Below, in pieces: positions 1 through 56,713 of a stretch of DNA of 64,000 nucleotides. The stretch is taken from assembly GCA_948144175.1 (NCBI GenBank), contig CANXME010001443.1:1-64000 (forward strand), written 5' to 3'. The notes beneath the pieces are model-generated. The model searched no databases and was not told the DNA's origin. It worked only from the letters and a program-made list of their open reading frames with translations. Origin of the DNA: Closterium sp. NIES-65 (Eukaryota; Streptophyta; Zygnematophyceae; Desmidiales; Closteriaceae). The translations under genes and the position numbers were made by a program. Each line of letters starts with the position of its first letter. Positions within the stretch are counted from its first letter, which is position 1.

Positions 1-8
1 TTTTCCTC

Positions 9-45032
<45,024 letters not shown>

Positions 45033-45250
45033 ATGTCTATTAAGCTCCCCTTTGCATGTTAAGACTAATTTCAGGATGGTGAACTGAAGGAGGTCATTGA
45101 ATTAGATAACATATCTTAAGTCAGTTGTGTGGTTGAGACAGTGCATGCCTTGGTGGTTAGAGCTGAATGACATGCATCCAAAAAGGCATGACTGTAGATG
45201 TTGCTGCCAAGGATGTTGAGCTTGATTGTTGCCACAAAATGGTGATTGAT
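45033..45250. other. Region just after the LRR gene stop
   Basis: Probably the 3' untranslated region, or an intron if the gene continues. No clear AATAAA signal was seen before the Copia begins at 45256. Confidence 0.4.
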
Positions 45251-45255
45251 TATGC

Positions 45256-48200
45256 TCTTAAATTAGGCTAGAAAGTGAGTATCGAGAATAATTATGAGTG
45301 AGTAGGAACAAGGATATACAAGTGTCTACCTAAAGTGCTGTACCCTTTACAGGCCAACTCACTGTAGCCTATCTAACAATATATGGAAGATATGAACATT
45401 TGACACACCCCCATAGGCTAAGTGAGGGGCATCAAAGCAAGGAGGGTGAACAGACAATCACAAGACCAGTCAAGACAAGAAGCAAAGCAAGCTCAGGGTG
45501 GATCTCAAGGACACCACACAAAATCCGAGCACAAAGCAAGCGGCCACAAGGCCAGTTCAAGAGTTCACTAGGATATATAGAAATGCAAAACAAAAACGGT
45601 AGAGCAAACAGCAAGTGTACAGCAACCAAGGGCCTACCTCAACAAGCCCCAACTACACACAGAACCTGTAGTGGTCACAAGGCGCCAAGGCCTTGGTGAA
45701 GACTTTGGCAGTGTTGGCCTCTGAGGCCACAAAGTCCAAGCGTGCTTGGCTGCAGCGCTTCAACTCTCACAGGAGGAAGTACCTCACGTCAATGTGCTTC
45801 ACTCTGCTCTCTAGTCGAGGCTCTCGACAGAGGAGGATCATGGCCTTGTTGTCAGGGTACAAGGTCGATGCAGAACGAGGCCGCTCACCAAGGTCGGTGA
45901 GCAAGAAGGTCAACCAGCGAAGCCCTGTGCCGCCATGGCACCAGCGTAGATCTCTGCCTCTACACAGGACGAAGCCACAGATGACGACCATGTAGACCTC
46001 CACGACACAGCACCAGCACCCATACTAAAGCAGTAATCCTGAGTCAAACGCTGAGTCTTTACGTCGTCAGCGTAGGAAGAGTCGCAGTGACTGGTCAACA
46101 CAACTGGTTGTGTCCCTCCAAGTACAAGCCTCATGCCTGATGTAGTCGCCAAGTATTTCGCCACCCTCACAGCAGCTGTCTAGTGAAGACGCTGGTGTCT
46201 CCCAGTCGCAACAAGCAAGAGAGGACGCTGAGAGGAAAAGTGAGGTCCGGCCGAGTACAAGTAATCAGGTACATGAGGCAGCCCACAAGCTCTGCGTAGG
46301 GGCCACTAGACTCAAGGGGCTCGTCGGGAAAAGGGCCAGCGAGTCGGTGGTCAACGGCAAGAGGAGTGGGCTGTGTGGTGAACTGAAACCCGAACCGCCG
46401 AAGGACCTGCTGCACCATGTGTGACTGAGTCAGTGTGATGGTGCGAGCGGCTCTGTCCCTGGTGATCTGCATGCCAAGGTAGCGCTGCAGTTCACCGAGG
46501 TCAGAGCACTTGTGTCTCCTGCAGTTCGGATTTTACCTCAGTCAGAGCTGCCCTGTCCGCTATAGCAAAGACCAAGTCGTCGACGTACACTACTATAAAG
46601 GAAGGAGTGGAAGCAGTGCAAACAAGCAGCGACGTGTCGGCAGAGGAAGGACCAAAACCAAGGTCACGAAGCGTGGAGCAAAGAGTGTCGTGCCACTCAC
46701 GGGGCGACTGGCGGAGACCGTAGACTGGCCGCCTCAAGCTCCACTGGGTCCCAAGTGGGAAGGTGTCAGTGAATCCAGAACGACGGCACAGCCAGATCTC
46801 CTCGTGTAGGCAGCCCTGGAGAAGCGCAGTGGAGAAGTCGAGGGAGTGCTGAAGCCAGAGGTACGGCGCAGCCAGATCTCCTCGTGTAGGCGGCTCTGGA
46901 GAAGCGCAGTGGAGAAGTCGAGGGAGTGCAGCTCATAGTCTCGCTATGCTGCTACGTGTAGTAACTCCCGAAGAGTAGTCATCTTTGGGGTCGGGGCGAA
47001 GGTTTGGAAAAAGTCAACTCCCTCACGCTGACTGAAACCCCTAGCCACGTAGCGCGCCTTAAACACAGGCAGTGAACCAGGCGGCCGCTTCACCTTGAAG
47101 AGCGACATGCCATCGACAATGTTCGCTTTGGGAAGGGGAACTGCGTCGACGCAAGTGCCTGTGGATCTCCACGACGCTAAATCTGCGTCCATAGCCGCTT
47201 TCCACAGAGAGGCCCACTCCCCTGACACTTCCTCACGGCACGTGCGAGGTGTCGGTATGTTAAGGGCGTCGGGGTCTCCCTCAAGGGAAACCAGCATGGC
47301 GCAAAGAGAGGGGGAAGCGGCTGCTAAGAACTCCAGCTCAAAGTGCCTATCCTCTAGGACGTCACAGCCAAGGGCAGACTCACCCCCGACGGACAGAGGA
47401 CGGGGAGGTGGAGCAGCCACCACACGCGTGGCGTAGTCAAGACGGCATGTGGAAGCAAAGTCAGCGTCAGCGGCAGTAAGGGGCGAGACAGACAACGGAG
47501 AGGCACGAGGGTCGGTGACAAGAGAGGCGAGAACACGAGAGACAACAGGGTGAGGAGCATGGTAATAGTCAGTGATAGGGTGAGAGGAAACGGTGAAAGA
47601 CGACTTAGGAGGTGAGGGGAGAACAGACACAAGCGGAGAACGATGAGGACTAGAACGAAACAAGATAGTGTGGAGGTCGGCAAGAGGAGACGAGGGCCGA
47701 GCATGCGGGGGACAACGACTGGTCCAATCGTGCGGGACAACAGGAGGAGACGACTGTAACTGAGGAGGAGAGAAAACAGCCGGCGTGGAGCCTGGAGGAG
47801 GAAACGTAGGACCGTACACAGTAGGAGACTGGGAATGGATAGGAGGAGATGAAGGAACACCAAGGGCCCGAAGGCTAAGTTCATGTTTTCTTTTATCAAA
47901 TAGTGAAACAGGTAATATTTTATAGTATTGGTTAAGTTCATAGTATAAATTAAATGACTCTTCAACATTTTTTTTTGAACTTATTTAAAATTAATTCAGG
48001 TTTAAGTATTGTTATAGTTCACTAGAGGGAACAGCTGCTGCAAAAGTGGCGGCCGCGGCGGCGGTTGCTGCTGCTGCTGCTGGTGGTGGTGGTGGCCCAA
48101 CAGCTGCAGCTCCTGCCTCTCCTGCTCCACCCGCTACTGTTCCTCGCGCTCAAGACGACTAAGAGCCTAGAGACGTGTGCCGTAGCGGTGGGGAGGCGCA

Positions 48201-51200
48201 GTGGGCGCCGCAGTAGTCGTGCCTCCAGCTTCTGTCTCCTCAGTTCCAGTTCCGACAGCGCCAGCACCTCCTGCTCCAGCACAACCAGAACCCGCACCAC
48301 CAACGCCAGCACCTCCAGCTCCAGCACCCCCAGAACTTGCGCCACCAGTGCCAGGACCTCCAGCTCCAGCACCCCCATAACTAGCACCTCCAGTGCCAGG
48401 ACCTCCAGCTACAGCACCCCCAGAACTAGCGCCACCAGTGCCAGCACCTCCAGCTCCAGCACCCCTAGAACTAGCACCTCTAGCTCCAACACCTCTCGAA
48501 CAAGCACCCCCAGACCGAGTACCGCCAGTAGTAGCACCTCTAGCTCCAACACCAATCGAGTCTACAGTAACCTGTCGCGGAAGTGCCGACGACTGCTTAG
48601 GGGACTGTGAGGAGGACTGTGGGGAGGGAGACGCTACGTGATGCGCGACCGAGGGTAGAGGGATAGCGTGAGACACACCTGACGGGGCAGGACCACGGGG
48701 GGGCGGGGGTACCAGAGGAGCGGGAGCAAGGGGAGGAGAGGGTGCGAGGAAGAGGGGGGGAGGGGGAACCGGGATACCTCGACAGGGGTACCGAGTGTAG
48801 TAGAACAGTGACTCGTCAAAGTGGACGTCACGAGAGTCTAGGAACTGGTGGAGGGGCGGGTGGTAAAAGGAGTAGTCGGGAGAGCCCACCAGGAAACCAA
48901 GGAAGACACAAGGGATGGCGCAAGCCGAGAGCTTGTCCGCAGAGGTGTCGCGGACAAGCGCAAGGCAGCCCCAGACACAAAATACCGAACCAACACCAGA
49001 GTACCCGGTCCAAAGACTAGTCGGTGAAACCTCAGGCCGCGAGACACGCGGCTGGAGGTTCAGCTGGTGCGCGGCGTAGCGAAGCGCGTAGGGCCACAGA
49101 AAATGGGGCGCACAGGCATGGATCATGGACGTGCGGGCGATGTCCATGACCAAGCTAATGCGACGCTCAGCAACCCCATTCTGCTGTAGGGACTCCGGTA
49201 GCGTCCAGGACTGTCTGATGCCCTGCTCGCCGCAGACCCGGCAAGGACGCTGGAGCAAAACTCACCCCCACGGTCGGAGTGGAGACAACGGACACGACTA
49301 CCACAAGTGCCCTCAGTGGTCAGAAGCCACCGAATCAGCGTAGAAGTCACCTCGGACTTCTTCACAAGAGGAAATACCGTTGTGTACCTAGAGTAGTCGT
49401 CAACAAACACTAGAAAGTAGCTCTCCCTCTGAGGTCCGAGCGTAGCGGCAAGGCCCCAGACGTCTAGGTGGAGAGTCTGGAAGAGAGCAGTGGCCGGGCG
49501 AAGAGAGGAGTGCGGAGTGGCGCTCAGGTGGCCGGCGACGCAAGGAGTGCAAGCTGGAGCAAGGGATGGAGGAAGCGACGGAAAGACTCGCGGGAGACGT
49601 GAGACAAGACTATGACTGGCCATGCTGCGGAGGCTGGGGAGCGGCGGGTGGCCAAGGCGGTGGTGCCACAAGACGGTCGGGTGGGCTAGGAACTGACAGG
49701 AGCAAGACGCAGCAACTAGACCGGACACAGCAACCTGACCAGACACAGCAACCTGATCAAACTCTGCTACCGGGGGGGGGGGGGAGAGGTAACCTGACTA
49801 GACGCAGCTACCTGCAAGGGCAGAGTGTGCAGGACAAAGAGACCTGAGTGGGGCTCTCTGGTGAACATGGCAAGAACTGCCCCGTTGGAAGAGTCCGTAC
49901 AGATCGCAGTCCTCCCGTGTGCAGGAAAAGTGATTGTGATCCCTCGGTCCTGAAGGTATCCAACACCCACCAAGTTCCAAGAGAACGAGGGGGTGTAGAG
50001 ACCACTGAGGAAACCAGAGAGGACAGCTGGGCACGGGAGTGGTCGAGCTGCGAGCAACTGCTGGTCATAAAGTAGGATCAGCCAGGGCAACTGGAACTGG
50101 AGCCGAAAGAGGTGTGACAGTGGTGTGGTCGCGGAAGAAGCACTGAGACGTGCCGGAGTCCAGCGTGAAGAAGAGCGACGCTACAGCAATTGTCACAACT
50201 GGGCTAGTGATTACACAAGCACCTACACTAAAAGCACAAGTACCTACACTAGCAACAGGCAAAGGTCCTAAGCTAGGTACACGCAAGCCAAGAGATCCAT
50301 ACGTGACAGAATAAACAGCATCCTTACACATAGCAAACACAAGGTAACCACTACGAAACAGACCGGGCCAGATTGGGGGGGCCGACTCAGGCCCAAAACG
50401 CTCACTGTAGAGGTCGTCGAGGCGGCTATAGCAGCACTTCTCAGAGTGGTCAAGACGCCAGCAGGTAGTGCCAGCACCAGGGCTGGTCAGGATCCGGTAC
50501 TGGCAGGGGCCGACGTCACGGCCACCGCGATGAGCCCCCTAGCTGGCTGGGCCGCTATTGCAGCCAACGCTACCCCAACCACTAGGCCCTCACGGCTGCT
50601 GAGGGCGCCACAGCTGTTGAGGGCGGAGCTGCTGCTGAGGGCGCCACTGCTGCTGCGGGTGCCACTGCTGCTGTGGGCGCCACTGCTGAAACGGCCGCTG
50701 CTGCTGTCCCTGCTGCTGGAGAACCCTAGTGGACTCCATGATAAAGGCTAGCGGGGTGCAGGAGCGGCAGGCTTGGAGCAACAGGAGCTAGAGACGGCTG
50801 CAGTGAAAAACAGGAACAACTAGGAGTGCTAGGTGAACTAGGCGAGTAACGGCTGGAGCACAGAGCGAATTGAGCTAGGAGCGCCAAGTGAAACAAGACG
50901 AGGGACGGCTCGAGCACGGAGCAAACTGAGCTAGGAGCGCCAGGTGAAACTAGGCGAGGAACGTCTGGAGCACGGAGCAAACTGAGCTAGGAGCACAAGG
51001 TGAAACTAGGCGAGGAGCTAGGGGCATGGAGCTAGGACGGGTGGAGCTGAAACGGCCGGTGCGAGAACGGCTGGAGCTGAAACGGCTGGAGCAAGAACGG
51101 CTGGAGCTAGAACGGCTGGAGTACAACTAGCTGGAGCTAGAAACGGCGAGCTAGGGCTGGCTGGAGGTAGGAACGGCTGGAGCTAGAGACCGTAAGTGCA

Positions 51201-52394
51201 GTTGTCGGCTGCCACTAGTAGAGCCACTAGCAGTGGAAAGTACGTGCGGCAGTAGGGGCTAGGAGCGAGGAGCGCTAGGTAGGACTAGGCGAGGTACTGT
51301 CAGGATACGGAAGAAGACTGAACTAGGAGTAGGGGGCTGGAGGAGGCAAGGCTGACGAGCCGATTGAGGAGCCAGAGGGTCGTTGGAGGGGCTGGCGGAA
51401 CGAGGAGAGACCTATCTAACAACGAACGCCAGGGCTAGCCTAAACAGCTAAATGGAGCGGCCCCCAGCTGCGACGGTGCGAAACACTGTAAGTATGAGTG
51501 ACGCGAGTGTCAAACCAACAGAGGTCGGGTGGTCCTGAGTGGCGTGCGCGCGTGATGAGGGGCTGTGAGCGGTTAGAAGGGGCTGTGAGCGATTGAAAGG
51601 GGCTGTGAGCGGTTGGAAGGGGGTGTGAGCGGTTGGAAGGGGTTGTGAGCGGTTGGAAGGGGCTGTGAGCGGTTGAAAGGGGTTGTCGGCGGGTGGGAGG
51701 GGCTAGCTAGCGGCTAGCTGCTGCTAGCGGCTAGTTGCTGATGGCGGCTAGCTGCTGGCGGCGAGCTGCTGGCGGCGAGCTGCTGGCGGCTAGCTGCTGC
51801 CTAGTCGTGCTGCTGCAGTAGCACGCGCTGCTGCCTAGCCGTGCTGCTGCTGCAATGCACGCGCTGCTCCTGCGATGCGAGCGCTGCTGCTCCAATGCGA
51901 GCGCTGCTGCTGCAATGCGCGTGCAGCAGTGGCGTGCGCGACTGCCGCTGGCTAACGCGCGCAGTGCTGCTGCTGATGCGTGTGTGCCTGCTGCTTGCAC
52001 GCGCGGCTAAGCACGACTACGCGGGCCCGCGTCGGGGGGTCTCTTAAGGAGCGCGACGAAACGAGGAGCCAGCGGGCCCCTTTAAACGCGAAGAAAAAAC
52101 GAGGCCCGCGGGGGCCTTAAACGCGACAAAAACGAGGCCCGCGGGGGGCCGTTCTACCCGCGACGAACCGGAGCCTAAGGGACGGACCGGCTAAGAGAGG
52201 GAGCAGAAGCGTGGGAGGGAGAAAAATCACTTGCTCTAATACCATCTTAAAATAGGCTAGGAAGTGAGTATCGAGAATGTTTATGAGTGAGTAGGAACAA
52301 GGAGATACAAGTGTCGATCTAAAGTGTCGTACCCTTTAGAGGGCAACTCACTGTAGCCTATCTAACAATATATGGAAGATATGAACATTTGACA
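45256..52394 (-). mobile_element. Copia retrotransposon, broken, older
   Basis: LTRs of 150 bp at 45256-45405 and 52245-52394 differ at roughly 11 positions by eye. The target duplication TATGC (45251-45255 and 52395-52399) is perfect. The LTR reads TCTTAAA...TTTGACA on this strand, so its ends are TG...GA rather than TG...CA in element orientation. Primer site TGGTATTAGAGC lies at 52233-52244. Minus-strand parts: gag (about 50340-51000), protease region (49767-50340), integrase (48300-49750), a Gly/Ala-rich linker, reverse transcriptase (46500-47820) and RNase H (45767-46470). It is broken, with several breaks. The leader (51000-52230) holds GGCTGTGAGCGGTTGGAAGG and GCTGCTGGCGGC repeats. Confidence 0.87.
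47878..48018. other. AT-rich block inside the older Copia
   Basis: About 140 bp of very AT-rich DNA (TTTATCAAATAG, TATAAATTAAATG, T9) with abrupt edges, in an otherwise GC-rich element. TTAAGTTCAT occurs at both 47876 and 47932. Probably a foreign insertion, but no terminal repeats were recognised. Confidence 0.5.
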
Positions 52395-52399
52395 TATGC

Positions 52400-52683
52400 T
52401 TATGGATTGATGTCAAACCATAGCAGCGTGAAAACTGTTGACGGTTTGGGATTGATGTAGCTGAATGTGAATGCAGCAATAGTGGCGTGCAGGATTCATA
52501 AAGCCTTGCGTCAGGTTATCGGCATGACCTTACCTTTGGGACTAATAGGGTGGATACAACCCACATTGTAAATTATATAGACCTACAAATGCACTTGCTT
52601 GCAACTTTGACATCAACATCGAGAAACATTTTGCACCCCGAAAAATTAGTGACATTATCGACAAGGTGCAGTCTTACCATACA
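52400..52683. other. Sequence between two Copia elements, nothing recognised
   Basis: Short stretch of non-transposon DNA continuing the host flank. No exon or RNA gene seen. Confidence 0.5.
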
Positions 52684-54797
52684 TGTTGAGAATATACGAC
52701 AGCGGAATGTGTGTGACTAGCAGCAATGAGATACAAGTACTCGACCCTAAAACGGTTCTACCCCACTACAGCTTTCAAGCATTAAATGCATTTTGACACA
52801 CCCCCATAGACAAAGTGGGGGATAGCAAGAACAACCAACGGTGACAAAACCCGTCAAGCAAAGAAACAAAGCAAAACAAAGCTCAGGGTGGATATCAAGA
52901 TTACCACGCGATTCTTGCACAAGCGAGCGGCCACAAGGCGAGTTCACATGCAGAGTTATAAAGAGCACAAGCAGTGCAGTTATCACAACCTAGCAAGGGT
53001 AAGCATGCATAGATCACAGTACATGGCATAGATACTGGGTAAGCAAGTGACGGAGAGTAGGCAAAAGATCAAGAGCAGTACGGAAGCCATGATGATCACC
53101 ACACCTTAGGGTCTTGGTGAAGATATCAGCAGTGTTGGCCTGTGAGTCCACGTAAGCAAGGTGAAGCTGACCACGCTGATGTAGCTCTCCCGCAAGGAAG
53201 TAACACAGAGCGATATGCTTCATCCTGTGCTCCGGTCTCTGCTCCTGGCATAACGCAATCATAGCCTTGTTGTCGACGTACATGACTTGTGAAGAACGCG
53301 GTTGCTCACCCAAGTTCATCAGCAGGTAGGTCAGCCAGCATAACTCCTGTGCAGCCATGGCCCCCGCGTAGATCTCAGCCTCACAACTGGAGCTGAGAAA
53401 TGAAGACGAGCGGGTGGATCTCTAGGAGACAAAACCTGCGCCAAGACTGAAAGTATAACCTTGTGACGACTACAGAGTCGACTGGTTGTCGGCCCAAGAA
53501 GCGTCTGAGTGTCCAGTGAGTACAAATCAAACCCGTCCTCCAAGCACAAGCCCCACGCCCGATGTACTGCACAAGTAACGCAACACCCCCCTAGCAGCCC
53601 GCCAGTGCTTTGGTCGCAACGTAGCGTGCAAGCGCTACATAGCACGCCAGGATGCTGAGATGGTACTCGCGGTCAAGCAAGTGCAAGTCTTTAGGTACAT
53701 GAGGCAGCCCACAAGTTCTGGATACTTACCACTCGGCTCTACGGACTCGTTCGAAGGTGGAGCTGAGAGCGAGTGGCCTGTAGGCAAAGGAGAATTGGAA
53801 GTCGAAGTGCTAAAGGACCTGGTGCACCATGTGTGACTGAGTCAGAGTGATGGTGCGCCGTGCTCTATCTTGGGTGATCTGAAAGCCAAGATAACTACGC
53901 AGCTCATCCAGGTCAGTGCAAGTGTGTCTCTTCTCCAGCTCCGCCTTGACAAGAGGCCAAGTCGTCGACGCACGCGATGATGTAGAATTGCATTGGAGCA
54001 GGGTCCGTGCACAGAAACAGTGACGGGTGAGCCGTCGAAGGAGCAAACCCAAGAGCCGCAAGTGTAGTCCTCACTGTGTCGTGCCACTCGTGGGGCACTT
54101 GGCGTAGTCCAGCACCTCTAGCACCAGTACCTCCTGCACCTACAGCTCCTGTATCTCTAGTACTACCAGCTCCAGCACATCTAGCACCAGCACCTCCAGC
54201 ACCAGCACCTCCAGCACTAGCGCCTCCAGCACCAGCACCTCCAGCTCCAGCACCTCCAGCACCTCCAGCTCCAGTACCTCCAGCACCAGCGTGTCCAGTA
54301 CCGTCACCAGAGCGGCCTCTCCTAACAAGCCACTCACAAAGCTGCTGTGGAGAGAGAGGCTCCTGTCGACGAGGCTGCTGCTGCTGTCCACCTCCGGAAC
54401 CTCTAGCAAGAGCACCCACGACTCCACAGACACCAGGACGCTCCGCACCCCCTGAACCAGCACCCCCAGACTCAGCAACCCCAGAACCAGCACCCCGAGA
54501 GTCCGCAACTCCAGTGTCACCACCCCCAACAGCACCGAGGTCCACAGCAGCAGGTTGCAGAGGCAGCGAAGACGGCCGAGGCGGAAAACCAGGTGGGGTC
54601 TCCAAGCGCGGTGAGCGGCGAGCGGCCGCTGTGTCGTCAACAGTGGGGTCACTCCTCTCAGCTGGGCCAGAGGTGCCAGAGGAGACCTCCAAAGGCTCAA
54701 TCAAGGGGGGCGGGTTTACCTGAGACACACCTGGGGGAGCAAGATCCAGTGGGGGGAGGGGATCTACCGGGGGAGGACCTGGAACCAGGAAGAGAGG

Positions 54798-54832
<35 letters not shown>

Positions 54833-56370
54833 GGGGGAGGGAACGAAAGAAGTGCTGTGGAGAAAGAGACGGTAGTAGCAAACCGGCTCGTCAAAGGTGA
54901 CGTTATGAGGGGATAGGACGTGACGCGTGGCGGGGTTGTAAAAGTGCCAGCCACGTGCGCATGTAGGAAAGTCAAGAAGACGCAGCGAACGGTGCGAGAA
55001 GAGAGATTGTGTGAGAGTACGACAGCTTTGCTGGACTTTACTTGCTTGATTCTGCTTTATTATGCATTATCTAGCTTAGCTTATTTTATCTTGCATGCTT
55101 TTGCTTGATTTCCTAGGTTCGTTGCTTTTACTATATTATTATAGTGATAGGCACCGAACTAGGTTGAGTGTACCGAATTCTAGGCCGTTCGGTTGCCACC
55201 GAATTGCCTTCTACCGAATTTGCGAAGGACCCGTTCGGGACGCTTCGCGACCTACGGAACCTTCTAGTAACACCCAAGTTATTGCCTTTGTGTTGAGCCT
55301 ATATATAGCCTTGCGTGGCACCCATGTGGATCATTCAATAGATTTCTCTTTCCTGAACCACATCCTCACAGCTTGCCCGTGGTGGCATCGCGGACAAGGG
55401 CATGCAAACCCCAGACCTGAAACGCTAATGCATCGCCAACCTCCCCCGTCCAATGCAGTGTAGGCGAGGTCTCTGGCACGGAGACACGGTGCCAAAGGTT
55501 GAGCTAATGAGCATCGTATCAGACTGCAAACGACCACAAAAAATGGGGAGCAGCCACATGAATCATAGAGGTACGTGCAGACTCCATGATCAAGCTAATG
55601 CGTTGCTCAGCAATCCCATTCTGCTGCAGAGAGGCCGGAAGCGTGTACGACTAAGCGATGTCCTCCTCATGATAGAAGTCCTCAAGGAGTTGGGAGGAAA
55701 ACTCACCACCTCTGTTAGAGTGCAGACGCAAGACCTGGAGGTCCTGCCGAAATCTTGCGCTAAGCTGGCGACATGCCGTGCAGATCCAAGGGATCAAGAC
55801 ATTGCGAACATCTGCCTTGCTCTGCAAGGGGAAGACCGTGGTGTAGCGCGTATAGCCATCAACAAACAGCAAGATGTAGCAAATGCGGTCCTGTCCATTG
55901 ACGCGGGCGGGGCCCCAACCATCCATGTGGAGAGTCTGCAGAGGAACAGTGGTTGGAGGAAACAAGGAGTGAGGACCGGCGCGCTGCCGCCCCTCGACAC
56001 AGGGAAGGCACGGAGGCGCAAGCGAGCGAGGGACTGGGGGCAGGGACTTGGGGAGGCCAGAAACAAGGAGATGGGAGTGTATGCTACGCAGACGCGGCAG
56101 GGAGGGGTGACCAAGACGGTGGTGCCAGAGGAGAGACGGGTGGGTGGGTACTCGACACGTGCAAGACGCAGCTACCTGATCAGACGTAGCTACCTGACCA
56201 AACGCAGCTACCTGTGCCGACTCAGTGGTCAATGTGTACAGACCAGATCCGGGTCTCCAAGTGAACGTGGCAAGGTGGGCGACAGTCCGTAAGTCCGTAC
56301 AGATCGCCACAAGCTCACCCCCAGAATTAGCGGTGGTGACCAACAGATCCTAGAGGGCAGCGTTACTCAC
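52684..56370 (-). mobile_element. Copia retrotransposon, truncated, containing a solo Gypsy LTR
   Basis: An LTR at 52684-52798 (TGTTGAGAAT...TTTTGACA) is followed by a polypurine tract (CACCCCCATAG on this strand). Minus-strand parts: RNase H (53014-53650), reverse transcriptase (53650-54100), the integrase end with a long Gly/Ala-rich linker (54100-54980), and the integrase core with HHCC site (55371-56343). Gag and the second LTR are not seen. It is broken, with several breaks. The right edge runs into the 23-bp tandem array near 56370 and is approximate. 54799-54831 is a run of 33 G. Confidence 0.82.
55010..55370 (+). mobile_element. Solo LTR of the Gypsy chromovirus family
   Basis: 361 bp, TGTGAGAGTACG...CATCCTCACA, the reverse complement of the LTR at 2912 (shared segment TTCGGGACGCTTCGCGACC, plus TATATATAGCC). 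Flanked by GATTG and GCTTG, an imperfect 5-bp duplication. It interrupts the integrase region of the truncated Copia. Confidence 0.85.
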
Positions 56371-56377
56371 CAAGTTC

Positions 56378-56713
56378 GGGCGACGCGTGGTGCGTCGAGC
56401 GGGCGACGCGTGGTGAGACGAGCGGGCGACGCGTGGTGAGACGAGCGTGCGACTCGTGGTGCGACGAGCGTGCGACACGTGGTGAGACGAGCGTGCGACG
56501 CGTGGAGAGACGAGCGTGCGACGCATGGTGAGACGAGCGTGCGACGCGTGGTGAGACGAGCGGGCGACGCGTGGTGAGACGAGCGGGTGACGCGTGGTGA
56601 GACGAGCAGGCGACGCGTGGTGAGACGAGCGGGCGGCGGGTGGTGAGACGACCGGGCGACGCGTGGTGAGACGAGCGGACGACGCATGGTGAGAAGAGCG
56701 GGCGACGCTTGGT
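56378..56713. repeat. 23-bp tandem array, left part
   Basis: About 15 copies of a 23-bp unit containing GACGCGTGGTGAGACGAGC. The array resumes at 61760, so the Copia at 56714 split it. Confidence 0.92.
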
